DNA from: Linum tenue
Lineage: Eukaryota > Streptophyta > Magnoliopsida > Malpighiales > Linaceae
DNA: 64,000 nucleotides
Assembly (NCBI GenBank): GCA_946122785.1
Contig: CAMGYJ010000006.1
Coordinates: forward strand, 310,001 to 374,000
Reading direction: 5' to 3'
Below are positions 39,501-49,861 of the stretch, piece by piece; position 1 is the stretch's first letter, and every line of letters starts with the position of its first letter. Both the position numbers and the translations under genes were made by a program. The notes below the pieces were generated by a model. The model did no database searches. It saw nothing but the letters and a program-made list of their open reading frames with translations, and had not been told where the DNA came from.

Positions 39501-40726
39501 GTACTAAACTATTCAATATGACAAATCTGACACAAACTATATGCGTTTCGTTGCATTATCCAACATATTTACCAATATATCAAGTACAAAATTAGTATTT
39601 TAATTTTGTATTACATATTATTATATTGGTCTAAGGGTCAGACTGGCGTACGTCAGGCGTATACTATACGTCAGGTACTATTAGTGAGATATCTCTATCT
39701 AGACCATGAATTATATCGAGTTTGGGGTATGATACTATACCCTAACCTCTAATGGATAAACCCCAGGCACCGATTTTCTAAATCCCAACCCGAAGTTTGA
39801 TTTAATAAAAAATAAAAATTGACCATTGAGATCGGCCGGAGCTCATCTAACTACATCTAACGGCTATATCACCTGACGTATACTATACGCCTGACGTACA
39901 TCAGTCATCACCATTGGTCTAATCGTAAAAATTTAGTAATTATGCTTAGATGCAAAACTTCATTCTTTCATAATCTCGTAATTTATAGTAAAAACTCACC
40001 AACCATCGTCTCTACGAGGTCATTCATGGTGTAATCAATGGTGAAGTAACCGCTAACGTTCTTGCCATTCACGTTGTAAGTTTTGGTCATGTTTGGATGG
40101 AGGGCCTGTACGTTTGTGGATTTGCTGATCTCCACATCTGGCTGGCAAACTGCCCCGTTGTCCATCGTTAACTGTACGCTGCAAAGCAAGAGCATGCCGT
40201 CGTATGTACGCATTTGGAACGCCATTCCGGTGTCTTCAGGGAACTGCCCGGAGAAACCCTCTCGAGCTACCACCGCCGGCGCCTTTCCTGGGTGAACATT
40301 CATATCGGATCAGAAGAAGAAAGAAAAAAAAAAAAGGGCTTTAAAGTACAACTTGAAGTTATATCATAACGTTAAAAAGTACAAATTGAAGTTGTATTAT
40401 AGGGGAATTTGACCTTAATGTTATGGTACAACTTGAAGTTGGAAAGTTGTACCATAAGTCCATAACATTAAATGTAAAACTTCAAATTGTATCATAAAGA
40501 CAAAACTAAGACACTAATACTTTAAGACATTGTAAAATTCCTTCAATTACTCATTATTATTGTCGCTTCGTAGGATGAAAATTCGATACGAGCGGGGCTA
40601 GTTGAAAACCAAAACATGTTTTTTCTCACCGTTTAGGGTTAGCCATGGAGCTTCTTTCTCATCGGCACCGTTTGCAGAAGAACTTGCATGGATGAGCAAT
40701 AGCACAAAAAACAAACCCCTCACCAT
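36536..40726 (-). CDS. GDPDL: GDPDL (SHV3-like) GPI-anchored glycerophosphodiesterase-like protein, copy 1, 747 aa
   Basis: Plant GDPDL/SHV3-like proteins are GPI-anchored cell-surface proteins needed for cell wall (cellulose, pectin) organisation. Coding exons on the minus strand are 40726-40630, 40287-40000, 39243-39137, 38909-38408, 38218-38180, 38050-37769, 37678-37536, 37443-36960 and 36837-36536. The frame closes at 747 aa, with GT-AG introns throughout. Features are a signal peptide (1-20), GP-PDE-like domain 1 (about 34-330), domain 2 (about 345-650), a Ser/Ala/Pro-rich linker and a C-terminal hydrophobic tail (about 725-742) typical of a GPI signal. The motif equivalent to catalytic HRG is AREG (40-43) in domain 1 and TRGG (351-354) in domain 2, so the catalytic histidine is missing in both. 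Intron 2 holds a MITE. It forms a divergent pair with the next gene. Confidence 0.93.
39635..39912. mobile_element. Mutator-like MITE in intron 2 of GDPDL copy 1
   Basis: A 278-bp element has 42-bp terminal inverted repeats that match at 35 positions, the inner core reading ACGTCAGGCGTATA on one end. It is flanked by a perfect 10-bp direct repeat ATTGGTCTAA (39625-39634 and 39913-39922); a 9-bp target duplication plus a chance base would fit Mutator-like elements. It has no coding capacity. It lies within a 756-bp intron and leaves both splice sites intact. Confidence 0.85.
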
Positions 40727-42564
40727 TTTTTCTTCCTCTTAACTTGCACCTTGTTTGATTTCTTCTTTTTCGTGTACAAAAACAAAGAAGCATTAGTTCA
40801 AAGAAAAGTTCACCCACATGTGTTATGTTCAATAATTAGATGCAAAATCGAGATAACCCTGATAATTATATAATATCAAATTCTAGATATATAGTAAAAA
40901 ATGAGAAAATACAGATACACAAGAACACTTCAAAAGAAGAATATTGACCTCTATCAGCCAGATAATCAACATACATGTTTTCACCAAACATTCCTTGTTT
41001 TTTTTCCCTTTTGTCAACGGTGAGGGAAGAGTTCAATTATAAACCCTAAAACTAAATGAACTCTTTCCTCAATTTCTCTCAATTATCTCGTTATTGGGAC
41101 ATGAGAAGTTGCACTTTATACCAGAATTTTCATTCAGATTATCAAATGTTTCGAGACATACTCGTATTATATTTTTCATTTCAATCACGAAACTATGGAT
41201 TACAAAGTGAATAAATTAGACTTAAAAGAGAACTTACCTTTACCCTTGAGCAAAGAAATCATAAAATGAACATTCCCCTTCATAAGAACTTTGAAAAAAT
41301 TTGACCAGACATTTCTTGCCTTTTTTTCTCTCCTTCCGTGAACAAGGATTTCAACTCTAAATCCTAAAACCAAATGAATTAATGAACTCATTTATCAATT
41401 TATCTCCATTTTCTCGTGATTAGGACGGCGGAAGTTATATGTTACATTAAAATCCCAATTCAAGTCATCAAAGGTTTCAACGCATACATCTCGTGTTATA
41501 CTTTTCATTTCGATCATGAAACTGGGGATTCCGAAGATGATAAATTAGAGATTAGAAAGAACTTACCTTTACCGTGGAGCGAAGAAATCAGAAAACGTAC
41601 ATTCCCCTTCAGAAGAATTTGGGAAATTTTTTTGTTTTGTCCCCTAATGTGAAACTCTTAGAAGGGGAATGTGAGTTAGCTCCCAAATGGTAACAGAGCC
41701 AAATTGAAAGCAATTATAATAACCGAAATGACCCTTTTGGTGAGAATTGCCGTTGACAATTGTTTGGTTCTCGTCTTTTTTTTTGTGCCAACAAAATTTC
41801 GGTATCTAATAAACTTATTACATGTCTAATTAACCTTTTTGTTAACTACATCTTTTATGTATTACATATCTATTGCCGACGGCTGGTTTTGAATGAAGGA
41901 TAGGAATGCTAAATGCCCATTCGGTTAAAAATAATAATTATACAAATAGTGTTAAATTAATTTATGATTTTAAGAGAAAATCTACGGCCGAGATGTCACA
42001 AAACTCTAAAATAGTAAATTTCTTACTTTTCTTTCCCAAGAAAAATTTGCCAACACATTTTCAATGCAATAAATCTGGAGAGTCAGAATTCGCTTTCTTT
42101 CCTGTTCTCTCAATTTCTTCAAAGAAGCCTCGGAAGTTTTATGAGTGTTTTTATTATGAATACATGATGTTGTCCTGAGAATCAACGAAGAAAGCTTCGA
42201 ACACTGTTCATTCTGTAGCAATTTTCGAGCTCCGATTCGCTGTAAGAAACCAACAAAATTTCCTGCATTTTGGCTCAGGATTTGGATCCCCCAAACAGTG
42301 TTTCAGGGGGTTTGAAGTTGAAACTTGACAAGGAACGTCCATCTGGTGGACGTTGCAGAAAATTGGAAAGTAAGTTTCGTTTTCAAAAGATTTCATTTCA
42401 TGACATGATAACTCATAATCTCGATCCTGCTTTCTTCCGAATCAACGACGAAATTTTTGACGGAGAGATCGTTTGATAGACGTAGTAATTAGGAACAGGC
42501 AAGCAATATATGCAAATAACAATGCATACTTTCTTTTCCCCACAGCAAGGAATAGCAGACGAAG
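40727..42564. promoter_or_regulatory. Shared 5' region between divergent GDPDL genes, with tandem duplication
   Basis: This 1.8-kb AT-rich region separates the two GDPDL start codons and must contain both promoters. Between 40,982 and about 41,631 a unit of ~321-329 bp occurs twice in tandem. Shared text includes AACTTACCTTTACC at 41,231 and 41,560, CATTCCCCTTCA, and TTATACTTTTCATTTC-like words. Beyond it no clear gene is visible. Short frames near 42,000-42,480 have no recognisable product and may lie in the 5' leader of the plus-strand gene. Confidence 0.6.
40982..41631. repeat. Two-copy ~325-bp tandem duplication in the intergenic 5' region
   Basis: Copy 1 runs about 40,982-41,302 and copy 2 about 41,303-41,631. 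Similarity is continuous through AAACCCTAAAACTAAATGAA versus AAATCCTAAAACCAAATGAA and on to GAACTTACCTTTACC. The copies are diverged by many substitutions and small indels, so the duplication is old. Confidence 0.75.
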
Positions 42565-45500
42565 ATGACAAGGAGTTTGCTTTTGGTTCTATTGTTCATC
42601 CATGCAACTTCAGCAGCAAGCGCAGAACCCTCAGGCGAAGCACCGCCTCCAGGCGACGCACCACCCCCAGGCGACGCTGGGGCAGCCAAAGGAAGCTCCG
42701 TATGGCAAACTCTACATGGTAAGATAAATGTTGTCTGATATTACACCACACGATGATGATCCATACGAGTTCGAAATGCATGAATCCTCGGGCATTACCT
42801 GATGTTCCTCTTCCGTTTTCCACAGGGGAGCAGCCAAAGGTGGTGGCTCATGGCGGGTTCTCGGGGCTATACCCACAATCGACTCCAACTGCGAATGCAA
42901 TTGCTGCACTGTACCCAAAACTGATTCTGCTCTGCAATTTACAAATAACAATGGACAAGGTCGGAATCTGCGTGGCAAATCTCGACCTCAGTGAAGGAAC
43001 CAGCATAGCGGTAGAGTACCCCAACAAAACTAAAACGTACAAGGTAAATGGAAAAGATGTCACTGGCTATTTCAGCGTGGATTACGCCATGAACCAACTC
43101 AATAACGTGATAGGTCAGTCAGAAGGCCATTCTGCAGCAACAAACCGACATGTTATTTACAGAACGATACCATTTCCATTGAAATGAACGAATCAGAAAT
43201 CACTTACCAGCATTTTCTTTCTGTGTTCTTCAAAAACCGTAACAGCAACGCAGAGCGTATTGAGCCGTCCAGATGCCTTCGATATCGATCCGATTCCAAC
43301 ATTTGATGATTTTCGTGCAAGCATCGCTGCTCCACGGTGGATCCATGTTGAGGTACGTTTCCAGTTTTTGCTTCTGTTTTTCCTAGTGCTCTGAAGCTTT
43401 CTGCAGTAAGGGTTGGTAAATACCAAACCAACCAACTTAGAACCAACTTAGAATTCATCTAGCCCAATTGATTTGGGTTAAAAGAAAAATAATACTTTAA
43501 ATATTTATGGTCTTCCATCGAGTACCTACACTTTCAAATGTTCATAAACTGGTCCAGAACTTAACTCCTATTGTACAAAGAATCTACTACTCATTCAAAC
43601 TCGATCCATTTGCCACCTCTACCAGCAGGCAACATTGCTCATCAATTTTCCTTACTCTGTATGTATGCTCTCTTCTGCTGTGATTTCAGTATCCTCAATT
43701 CTATGACGAGCACAAGCTGAGCTATGAGGACTATTTTGACAAAAATAGTCTCCGAGGCATCAATTATTTATCCACTCCGGAGCTTACTTTTCTGAAGGCA
43801 ATAAGTGCTATGAAACCCCCTACCATGAAGCTCTATTTTGCCTTCAAAGGCAGAGAAGAGCTAGAACCCACAACCAACCAAACCTACGGTGAGCTCTTGT
43901 TAGACAAACTCAAACCGATGATAACTGGAATTGTTGTCCCAAGGGAATACATATGGCCGGTCGAAAAATCCAACTACTTGGCACCAGAGCCAAACCTACT
44001 GGTGGCTGATGCTCATGAACTTGGTCTGGAAGTATATGTCTACGGATTTGCAAATGACAATGTACTCAGCTACAACTATAGTTATGATCCAACAGAAGAA
44101 TACCTGCAATTCACCAGTAAGGGCTTCTCAGTCGATGGTTTCATTACCGATTTCCCTCCAACTGCAATGAACGCCGTTGGTAAAGATCACTTCTCCTTAC
44201 TGAAAATTGCACTAAAGCAGTGTTATCACATCAGAAAATTACCTAAATCAGTTTATTGAACATACAAAATAGATGGTTAAGCCTTCTCTGTGTCTTTATA
44301 TTAACTTTATAACTTTTCGTGGAACAGAATGTTTTGCCAAGTACAACAACTCCGAAAGCCGCAGAGAGGGTGAGTGAGGCCTTCTTCCTGCATCCAAATG
44401 TTTGAATCAAGATGGCAATGAGGAATAGCAGGATAACCAAAACATGATTTACTTTAATGTAATGCAGGACAACCTTTGGTTATAACCAACGGGGGAGCAA
44501 GTGGAATTTATGCAGGGAGCACTGATCTCGCTTACCAGAAAGCAGTAGATGATGAGGCCGACATAATTGATTGCAGCGTTCAAATGAGTAAAGATGGAGT
44601 TGCTTTCTGTATGGCGACTGCTGACCTCAGTGTAGATACTACTGCAGCAGCCATTTTCCCTGATCGGGCCACCACCATCCCTGAAATTCAAAAGGATGAT
44701 GGAATATTTTCTTTTGACCTGGAATGGAGTGACATTCAAAGCTTACAACGTATAAGCAACTTTCTTCAATGGTTTCACCACGTTTTCCTGATGCTTCAAT
44801 CTTCCTTCATCATGTCCTTCTCACAATGGATGTTTTTATTTTTCAGCTCAATTATCATCCCCTTTTGAGAAAACCAGTGATCTTAAGAGAAATCCAGCGG
44901 TAAAGAACGAGGGAAAATTTATGACCCTCGATCAATTCCTGCAATTTGCAAAGGCAAAATCTGTTCCGGGCATTCTGATCAACATAGATGTAAGTAATTC
45001 CCTTTCATCTGAATCTCTCTTCTTATTAATCATAAACAAGCTAATAATATACCCAAAAAAAAAAAACTTGCAGAATGCTGCATACCTAGCATCGAAAGAA
45101 GGCCACGACGTTGTTACGACAGTGAGCACAGCCTTACATAAAGCCTCATTTGACAAACAGACCACTCAACAAGTCTTAATACAATCAGACGATACATCGG
45201 TGTTGGCCAAATTCAGCAATCTCGGGTACAAAAGGGTACTGGCTGTCAAGGAAGAAGTAAGCGACATACCAAAGGCTACAGTAGACGAAATCAAAAAGTA
45301 TGCAGATGCAGTCACGTTGACTAGATTCTCTATAATCCCAACAAGCCATGGCTTCACGAGGAAGGAAACCAACTCTGTTCTGGCACTGCAAGCTGCAAAC
45401 TTGTCTGTGTTCGTTACAACTCTGAACAACGAATATCTCTCGCTTGCATTCGATTACAACTCGGATGCCATGTTCGAGATCGCCACTTACACACAGCTGG

Positions 45501-45917
45501 TCCAAGTCAATGGTACCATTACGGAATATCCAGGAACTGCAAACAAATATCTGAGTAAGCATTCATTCATGCGTGCAGCCTTCTTTCATCCCTCCAAAGA
45601 TCATAAAAATCTGAATTTCCCCTTATTGTTTCCTTATTGCAGAGAACCCATGCTCGAATCTTAACGACCCAGATCTCATGTACGCCATCTTACCAATCAA
45701 CCCGGGCCAAATGCTCAATCTAACCAAGTACTCGGAAAACCTGAGTCCTCCGAAACCAGCTCTAGCTGTTAAAGACATCGCCGACCCACCATTACCTCCA
45801 GCGATCAAAGTTCAAGACGGAGCTCCTCCTCCGGGTTCATCTGCCTGTGCCCATTCCGGCCTCTCAATTGCAGCTATGGCGTTGCTAAGCTTACTCAACG
45901 GCTTATTCCACATCTAA
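42565..45917 (+). CDS. GDPDL: GDPDL (SHV3-like) GPI-anchored glycerophosphodiesterase-like protein, copy 2, 753 aa
   Basis: This is a divergent paralogue of the preceding GDPDL gene. Exons are 42565-42718, 42826-43113, 43246-43352, 43690-44179, 44328-44369, 44468-44749, 44847-44989, 45074-45554 and 45643-45917. Exons 2, 3, 6 and 7 have exactly the same lengths as in copy 1 (288, 107, 282, 143), and all intron phases agree. The protein has a signal peptide (1-20), a Pro-rich spacer with APPPGD repeated (about 25-38), domain 1 (about 53-346), domain 2 (about 361-660) and a hydrophobic C-terminus (GPI signal). Domain 1 keeps a histidine in AHGG (59-62), but the following arginine is glycine; domain 2 has TNGG (367-370). 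The acidic and histidine metal ligands typical of GDPDs are not evident. The role is probably at the cell surface or wall, and enzymatic activity is doubtful. Confidence 0.93.
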
Positions 45918-46140
45918 CTCCAGCCAGAAGTTCTAACAGACGTCTAGCATATTAGCAGTCGTGATTCCAACTTTACATCTGTACAGATTGCAATTTATCA
46001 CAATCCGCTGCTATGGCTTTGCTAAGCTCTCACTCAACGGTTTCTTCCACATCTAACTCCATCCAGAACTTCTAACAGACGTCTAGCATTAGCAATCGTG
46101 ATACCATCTTGTACAGATTGCAATTTTTCACATTTCAAGC
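45873..46140. repeat. Tandem duplication of the GDPDL copy 2 gene 3' end
   Basis: A ~137-bp segment starting at GCTATGGCGTTGCTAAGC (45,873), which includes the last ~45 coding bases, the stop and 3' UTR, is repeated from 46,010 (GCTATGGCTTTGCTAAGC). Both copies contain CTAACAGACGTCTAGCAT and GTACAGATTGCAATTT. The second copy lies after the stop codon and is therefore non-coding. Confidence 0.85.
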
Positions 46141-47214
46141 TATGATCTAGATCTCTTTCACACTATTACACCGTCTCCACAATCTTCACATTCTAAGAAC
46201 CCTACATATGGTTCTAGACTCAAAATCCATTTCATGCAAACATTTCAACACTATCAAATCTTCGACGCAGCTCATTAGAAAATCATCGCAAAAGAGAGAA
46301 ATTACAAACTAAGAGGCTCAGATTCGCCTTTAATCAGACACTAAGAAGCAAGCCACGAAAACAGAGAAGCAAGAATCACCAGCTGCCATTGGCTGCAGAC
46401 AAATTAAAGGAGGCGGAGAAACCCTAAAAAAGGTGTTCCAACACTCTCTCTCCAAGATGTCGCCATGCCAGGTAACTGATATCCAGCCATTGCTATCTCC
46501 GTCTCCGGGAAGTCTGATAGAATCATTCGTCATAGCCTCAGGCGAATGTGAGAGAGAGCGAGAGGAAGAGTGAAGGTCGATGAAGCAAAGGAAACCATAT
46601 ATATATGTTTTGTTTTATGTATATAATCTCAGTGACCAAACTTGCAATTAACCCTAGGTACTTTCGGACGATGTGGCGGCAGATCCGCGCATCGGCGGCG
46701 AGTAATCACTGGCTTCGCTGGCGACCAGAGGGAGAAACTGTCGATTTTCCGGCGACGATTCTGTCTCTCTCCACTGAGAGCAAAGCCTCATACTTAAACT
46801 AGTGAGTGATTGCCTCTCGAGGCAGCTCTCTGTGTTTATATAAGCCACTGGCCGCTGTCGGCAGTTCCTTATTGGGCTCCGATTGGGCCAGTGACTTAGT
46901 TTATAGCAACACGAAATTAGCCCACGTTCTTTCGCAGCCCATTACGAACATTAGAGGCGGTCGAGCACCGTCCACGTGTACGGAGACGGAGGGTTAGTTT
47001 GTCGGAGACGGAGGCTCAGATTTAGAATTGCGATCGGGAGCCGGAAGCTCCGCCGTCCATGGCTGCGACAACCGGTTGCCGGAGGGAATCCGATGTCCCG
47101 TGAATCCAGCCGTCCGGCGTCTCCCCGCCGTGGAATCGGCGGCTCCGCCGCTACCGAGCCGGGAGCTCGCGGAAGAGAGAAAATCGATCAAATGTCATCG
47201 TCATTGCCTCGTGT

Positions 47215-47403
47215 TTAGAGAGAGAGAGAGAGCGAGAGAGCAGAGCAGAAGCGATAGGCAGAACGAAACAAAAGGGGAAGGAAGAAAGGAGGAACCAGAG
47301 CTGTGATTCCAGTAACCAAACTCACAAACACAGAGTAATCAGCGGCCGGAGAAGTCATCGGCTCCGGCGGGGGAGAGAGAATCTCTCTCGAAGCCGAAGC
47401 CAT
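47215..47403 (-). CDS. Possible small ORF or first exon downstream of a TATA box
   Basis: This 62-codon frame lies ~75 bp downstream of a good minus-strand TATA box (CTATAAAAG). It contains a hydrophobic C-terminal half and ends in a CT-rich stretch encoding Ser/Leu repeats, so the tail looks artefactual. A GTGAGT after codon 26 would be a good splice donor. I do not recognise the product and could not find a matching downstream exon. Confidence 0.2.
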   Translation of the reverse strand: MASASREILSPPPEPMTSPAADYSVFVSLVTGITALVPPFFLPLLFRSAYRFCSALSLSLSL

Positions 47404-47478
47404 CGTTCTTTGCTCTCTCTTCAAAGCGAGTACCCGGAGTTCAGTCCATGGCTGTAGCCTGATGGCTGGGCTCTGTGG

Positions 47479-47487
47479 CTTTTATAG
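47479..47487 (-). promoter_or_regulatory. TATA box (CTATAAAAG) on the minus strand
   Basis: Read on the minus strand the sequence is CTATAAAAG, a near-ideal plant TATA box. It lies about 75-80 bp upstream of the ATG at 47,403, a normal spacing for a short 5' leader. Confidence 0.5.
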
Positions 47488-47862
47488 CGGGGAGGATTCT
47501 TCCTATTTTGCCCTTTCACCGCTGTGTGGGATAAATCTGTAAATGGTCACTGAATTATAATGTTTGTAATAAGTGGTCACTATACTATAACTTTTAGCAG
47601 AAATTGCCAACTAAGTTGTGGTAGTAATGAATAGCTATCTAGCCCAATGTGGCATCAATTCTGCTTTAGTTAAACACGTACCAAGTTACATAATGAAGAT
47701 TGCCTAATGAGTATAATATTGTGAAAAATCGGAAACCTCGACTCTGTTGGTTTGGAGTCGGATAGGTACAGGAAGATCTAGTTTATATGTTGTGAAGTGT
47801 CTACCTTAATCGCGACCTCCAGAAGGAAAATTTTTTGGCTTTCTGAATTAGATTGTAAGAGG

Positions 47863-49861
47863 TCAGATGGCAGCCTTGCCCTTCTGTTGGGTCACAAATC
47901 TGCTCAGGACCTTCCCTTCTGAACTAATGGAATATGTAATCTGCCATCGAAAGGAATGAGGTAAGCACGAAGAGATCGGATTGCGAAAAAAGACTTGTAT
48001 GTTTCGTCGCTGCAAGACGCGAGATTCAGAGAGCAGCATACCATTTCAAGAGAGGTTACTCTGTGGAGAAGGAACCCATCGGCCATTCCACTGCAAAAAG
48101 CCAGCAACAGAAAGCAGTTCAGAGACCAAAATGTTGATGAAAAAACTTAGGAGGTGCGAGGAAAAGATGTATACTTTTGCTGCTGCTGATCCAATCCCAA
48201 TTTCCTATTTGGGAGAAAGGGACCATCACTGTGTTCATCAGGGCCTGCGATTCCAATGTAATCCACACCGTCTCGAGAGGTATGATTGGAACAGGCATTG
48301 GTACTCAAATAAGCATTCTGAAGAAAGAAAGAAAGATGAGCAAATCAACAACTGGGCATGGAGTTTGGAGAAGAAGCAGCACCTGACATGTCTTTTTCCT
48401 TTGGCCTTCTTACCACTCCATACTTCACAAATATATGGTGTAGAATTTCGGGAGCACTGTTTATTGATTCTAAATGCTCATGGTTCTTGTCACAACGAAT
48501 GATCGGGTGGTATCCAACGACTATATACCTAGATTTACAGATGGGAAATAGGATGCTTTTTTATCAGCATTTGATGAACAACACATAAAAGTACTAATCC
48601 ATGGATTCCATCGAGAGAGAAGTAATGATGAACCAACAGACAGGAAATGTTACCAGATACTACCATTAGCAGCTTCAAGTGTACTTCCCAGCCAATTCTG
48701 ACCGTCACCCGAGCCATTCATCGACTCGGTAAGCAGTAGATCCTAGAAGGAAGATTAACTTATGTTAAATCGAGATGGACAAGTCTTTAACAGATTATCC
48801 ATGAAAATGGTAGGGAGCTAATTATGACACAGTACCAGTAATGAACCAGTATTCAGACCAATCATGTTAAAAGTCTGTCTATTATCTATTTTTATATGTT
48901 CCTTGAAGCAACTGGCTATTTCCTGCCCCTTTGAAGCTTTAGTTGTGTACCTGCATAAGCAAATCAATCACAAACTTCATCAGCAGTCTCCAAAGTGTAA
49001 GAGTGCAACAATCAGCCCAAGAAACAAGCTGTACCAGGGAATGCTGGATGATTTGAAGAGCTGACTTGCCTGCAAAAAAATCACAGTTGATATTCAACTT
49101 TGGCAGGTAAAAACCGAATTCTTGTGCTATTAGGAGCGTCGCACAATCAAATAAACAGCTCTGACAGTGTTCGATTTACATTCCCAGTTTTAAATCTGGT
49201 AAACTAAGCATTCCAAGAATTTAAATGTCCGATTTACATTCACTAACCAATTTTACCAATCATTTCTCTCCCTAACGATTCCATTTAGCTGAGTTGACTG
49301 ATTCCAATTTGAGCCAAAAGTATTCGGCACAGACAGGGCTATTTAATCAAAGAGTCAAACTGAGCGGGAATGGTGGGGTAGAAAGAAAATAAGAAGAACA
49401 GAGAAGAGGAAGGAAAATCACATTACGGGTCAGGGGATCTTCCTCCCCAAGCTCACTGAAATTCACCACAAACCGAGCTCCGTAAATCCTCACTACATCC
49501 TCAATCTGCAAATCCGACATTAACATCTACACCCATCAACTCGAACCATTGACCATATCAGAAATCGGCCAGCCCAAAATGCCCAATTGCTCGAACTGCA
49601 CAATGAACCAGGGAAAACAGAGACGAAAGGAATAAAAAAGGAGAGAACTTTGACCTGTTTGAGAAGATGGGTCTGCGTTTGAAAAGGTCTGAACCCACCA
49701 CCTCGTACCGTTACAAAGACGACGACATCACCAGGACGACGAGGAAGACGCTGCCATGGCTGCTGCTGCTGGGGCTCGCCGATGTTCAATGCGAGGTACA
49801 GAGCAACGCAGAGGCATAGCTGGGTGACGAGAGTACAAGTCCAAGATCGTTTGCCGTCCAT
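47863..49861 (-). CDS. Calcineurin-like metallophosphoesterase family protein, membrane-anchored, divergent, 304 aa
   Basis: Exons on the minus strand are 49861-49655, 49505-49422, 49069-49035, 48950-48836, 48742-48654, 48528-48414, 48317-48175, 48090-48042 and 47940-47863. The frame closes at 304 aa. An N-terminal hydrophobic segment (about 10-28) suggests a type II membrane or signal-anchor protein. Conserved blocks resemble a plant family annotated as calcineurin-like metallophosphoesterases: VRGGGFRPFQTQTHLLKQ, VRIYGARFVVNFSELGEEDP, IPWYTTKASKGQE, IVVGYHPIIRCD (from about 179) and LLHRVTSLEM. The classical GD..H / GDN / GNHE metal motifs are not visible; only the histidine in GYHP fits a phosphoesterase motif. 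The start at 49,861 is preferred over an upstream in-frame ATG because it places the hydrophobic anchor near the N-terminus. Exon 7-8 junctions are the least certain part. Enzymatic activity is doubtful. Confidence 0.75.

Larger units (their letters stand above)
46141..47862. other. Unresolved region with several minus-strand promoter-like signals and short frames
   Basis: I could not build a recognisable protein here. On the minus strand there are three TATA-like sequences (about 46,598-46,606, 46,835-46,842 and 47,479-47,487), each followed within 50-100 bp by an ATG and a short frame. These frames are 46533-46330 (67 codons), 46784-46654 (~44 codons, opening MRLCSQWRE) and 47403-47215 (62 codons, opening MASASREILSPPPEP). 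The last has a strong GTGAGT donor inside it. TGGGCC/GCCCA words cluster near 46,870-46,945, as in plant housekeeping promoters. The stretch 47,000-47,200 is GC-rich. The region may hold small genes, alternative first exons or non-coding transcripts. Confidence 0.35.
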
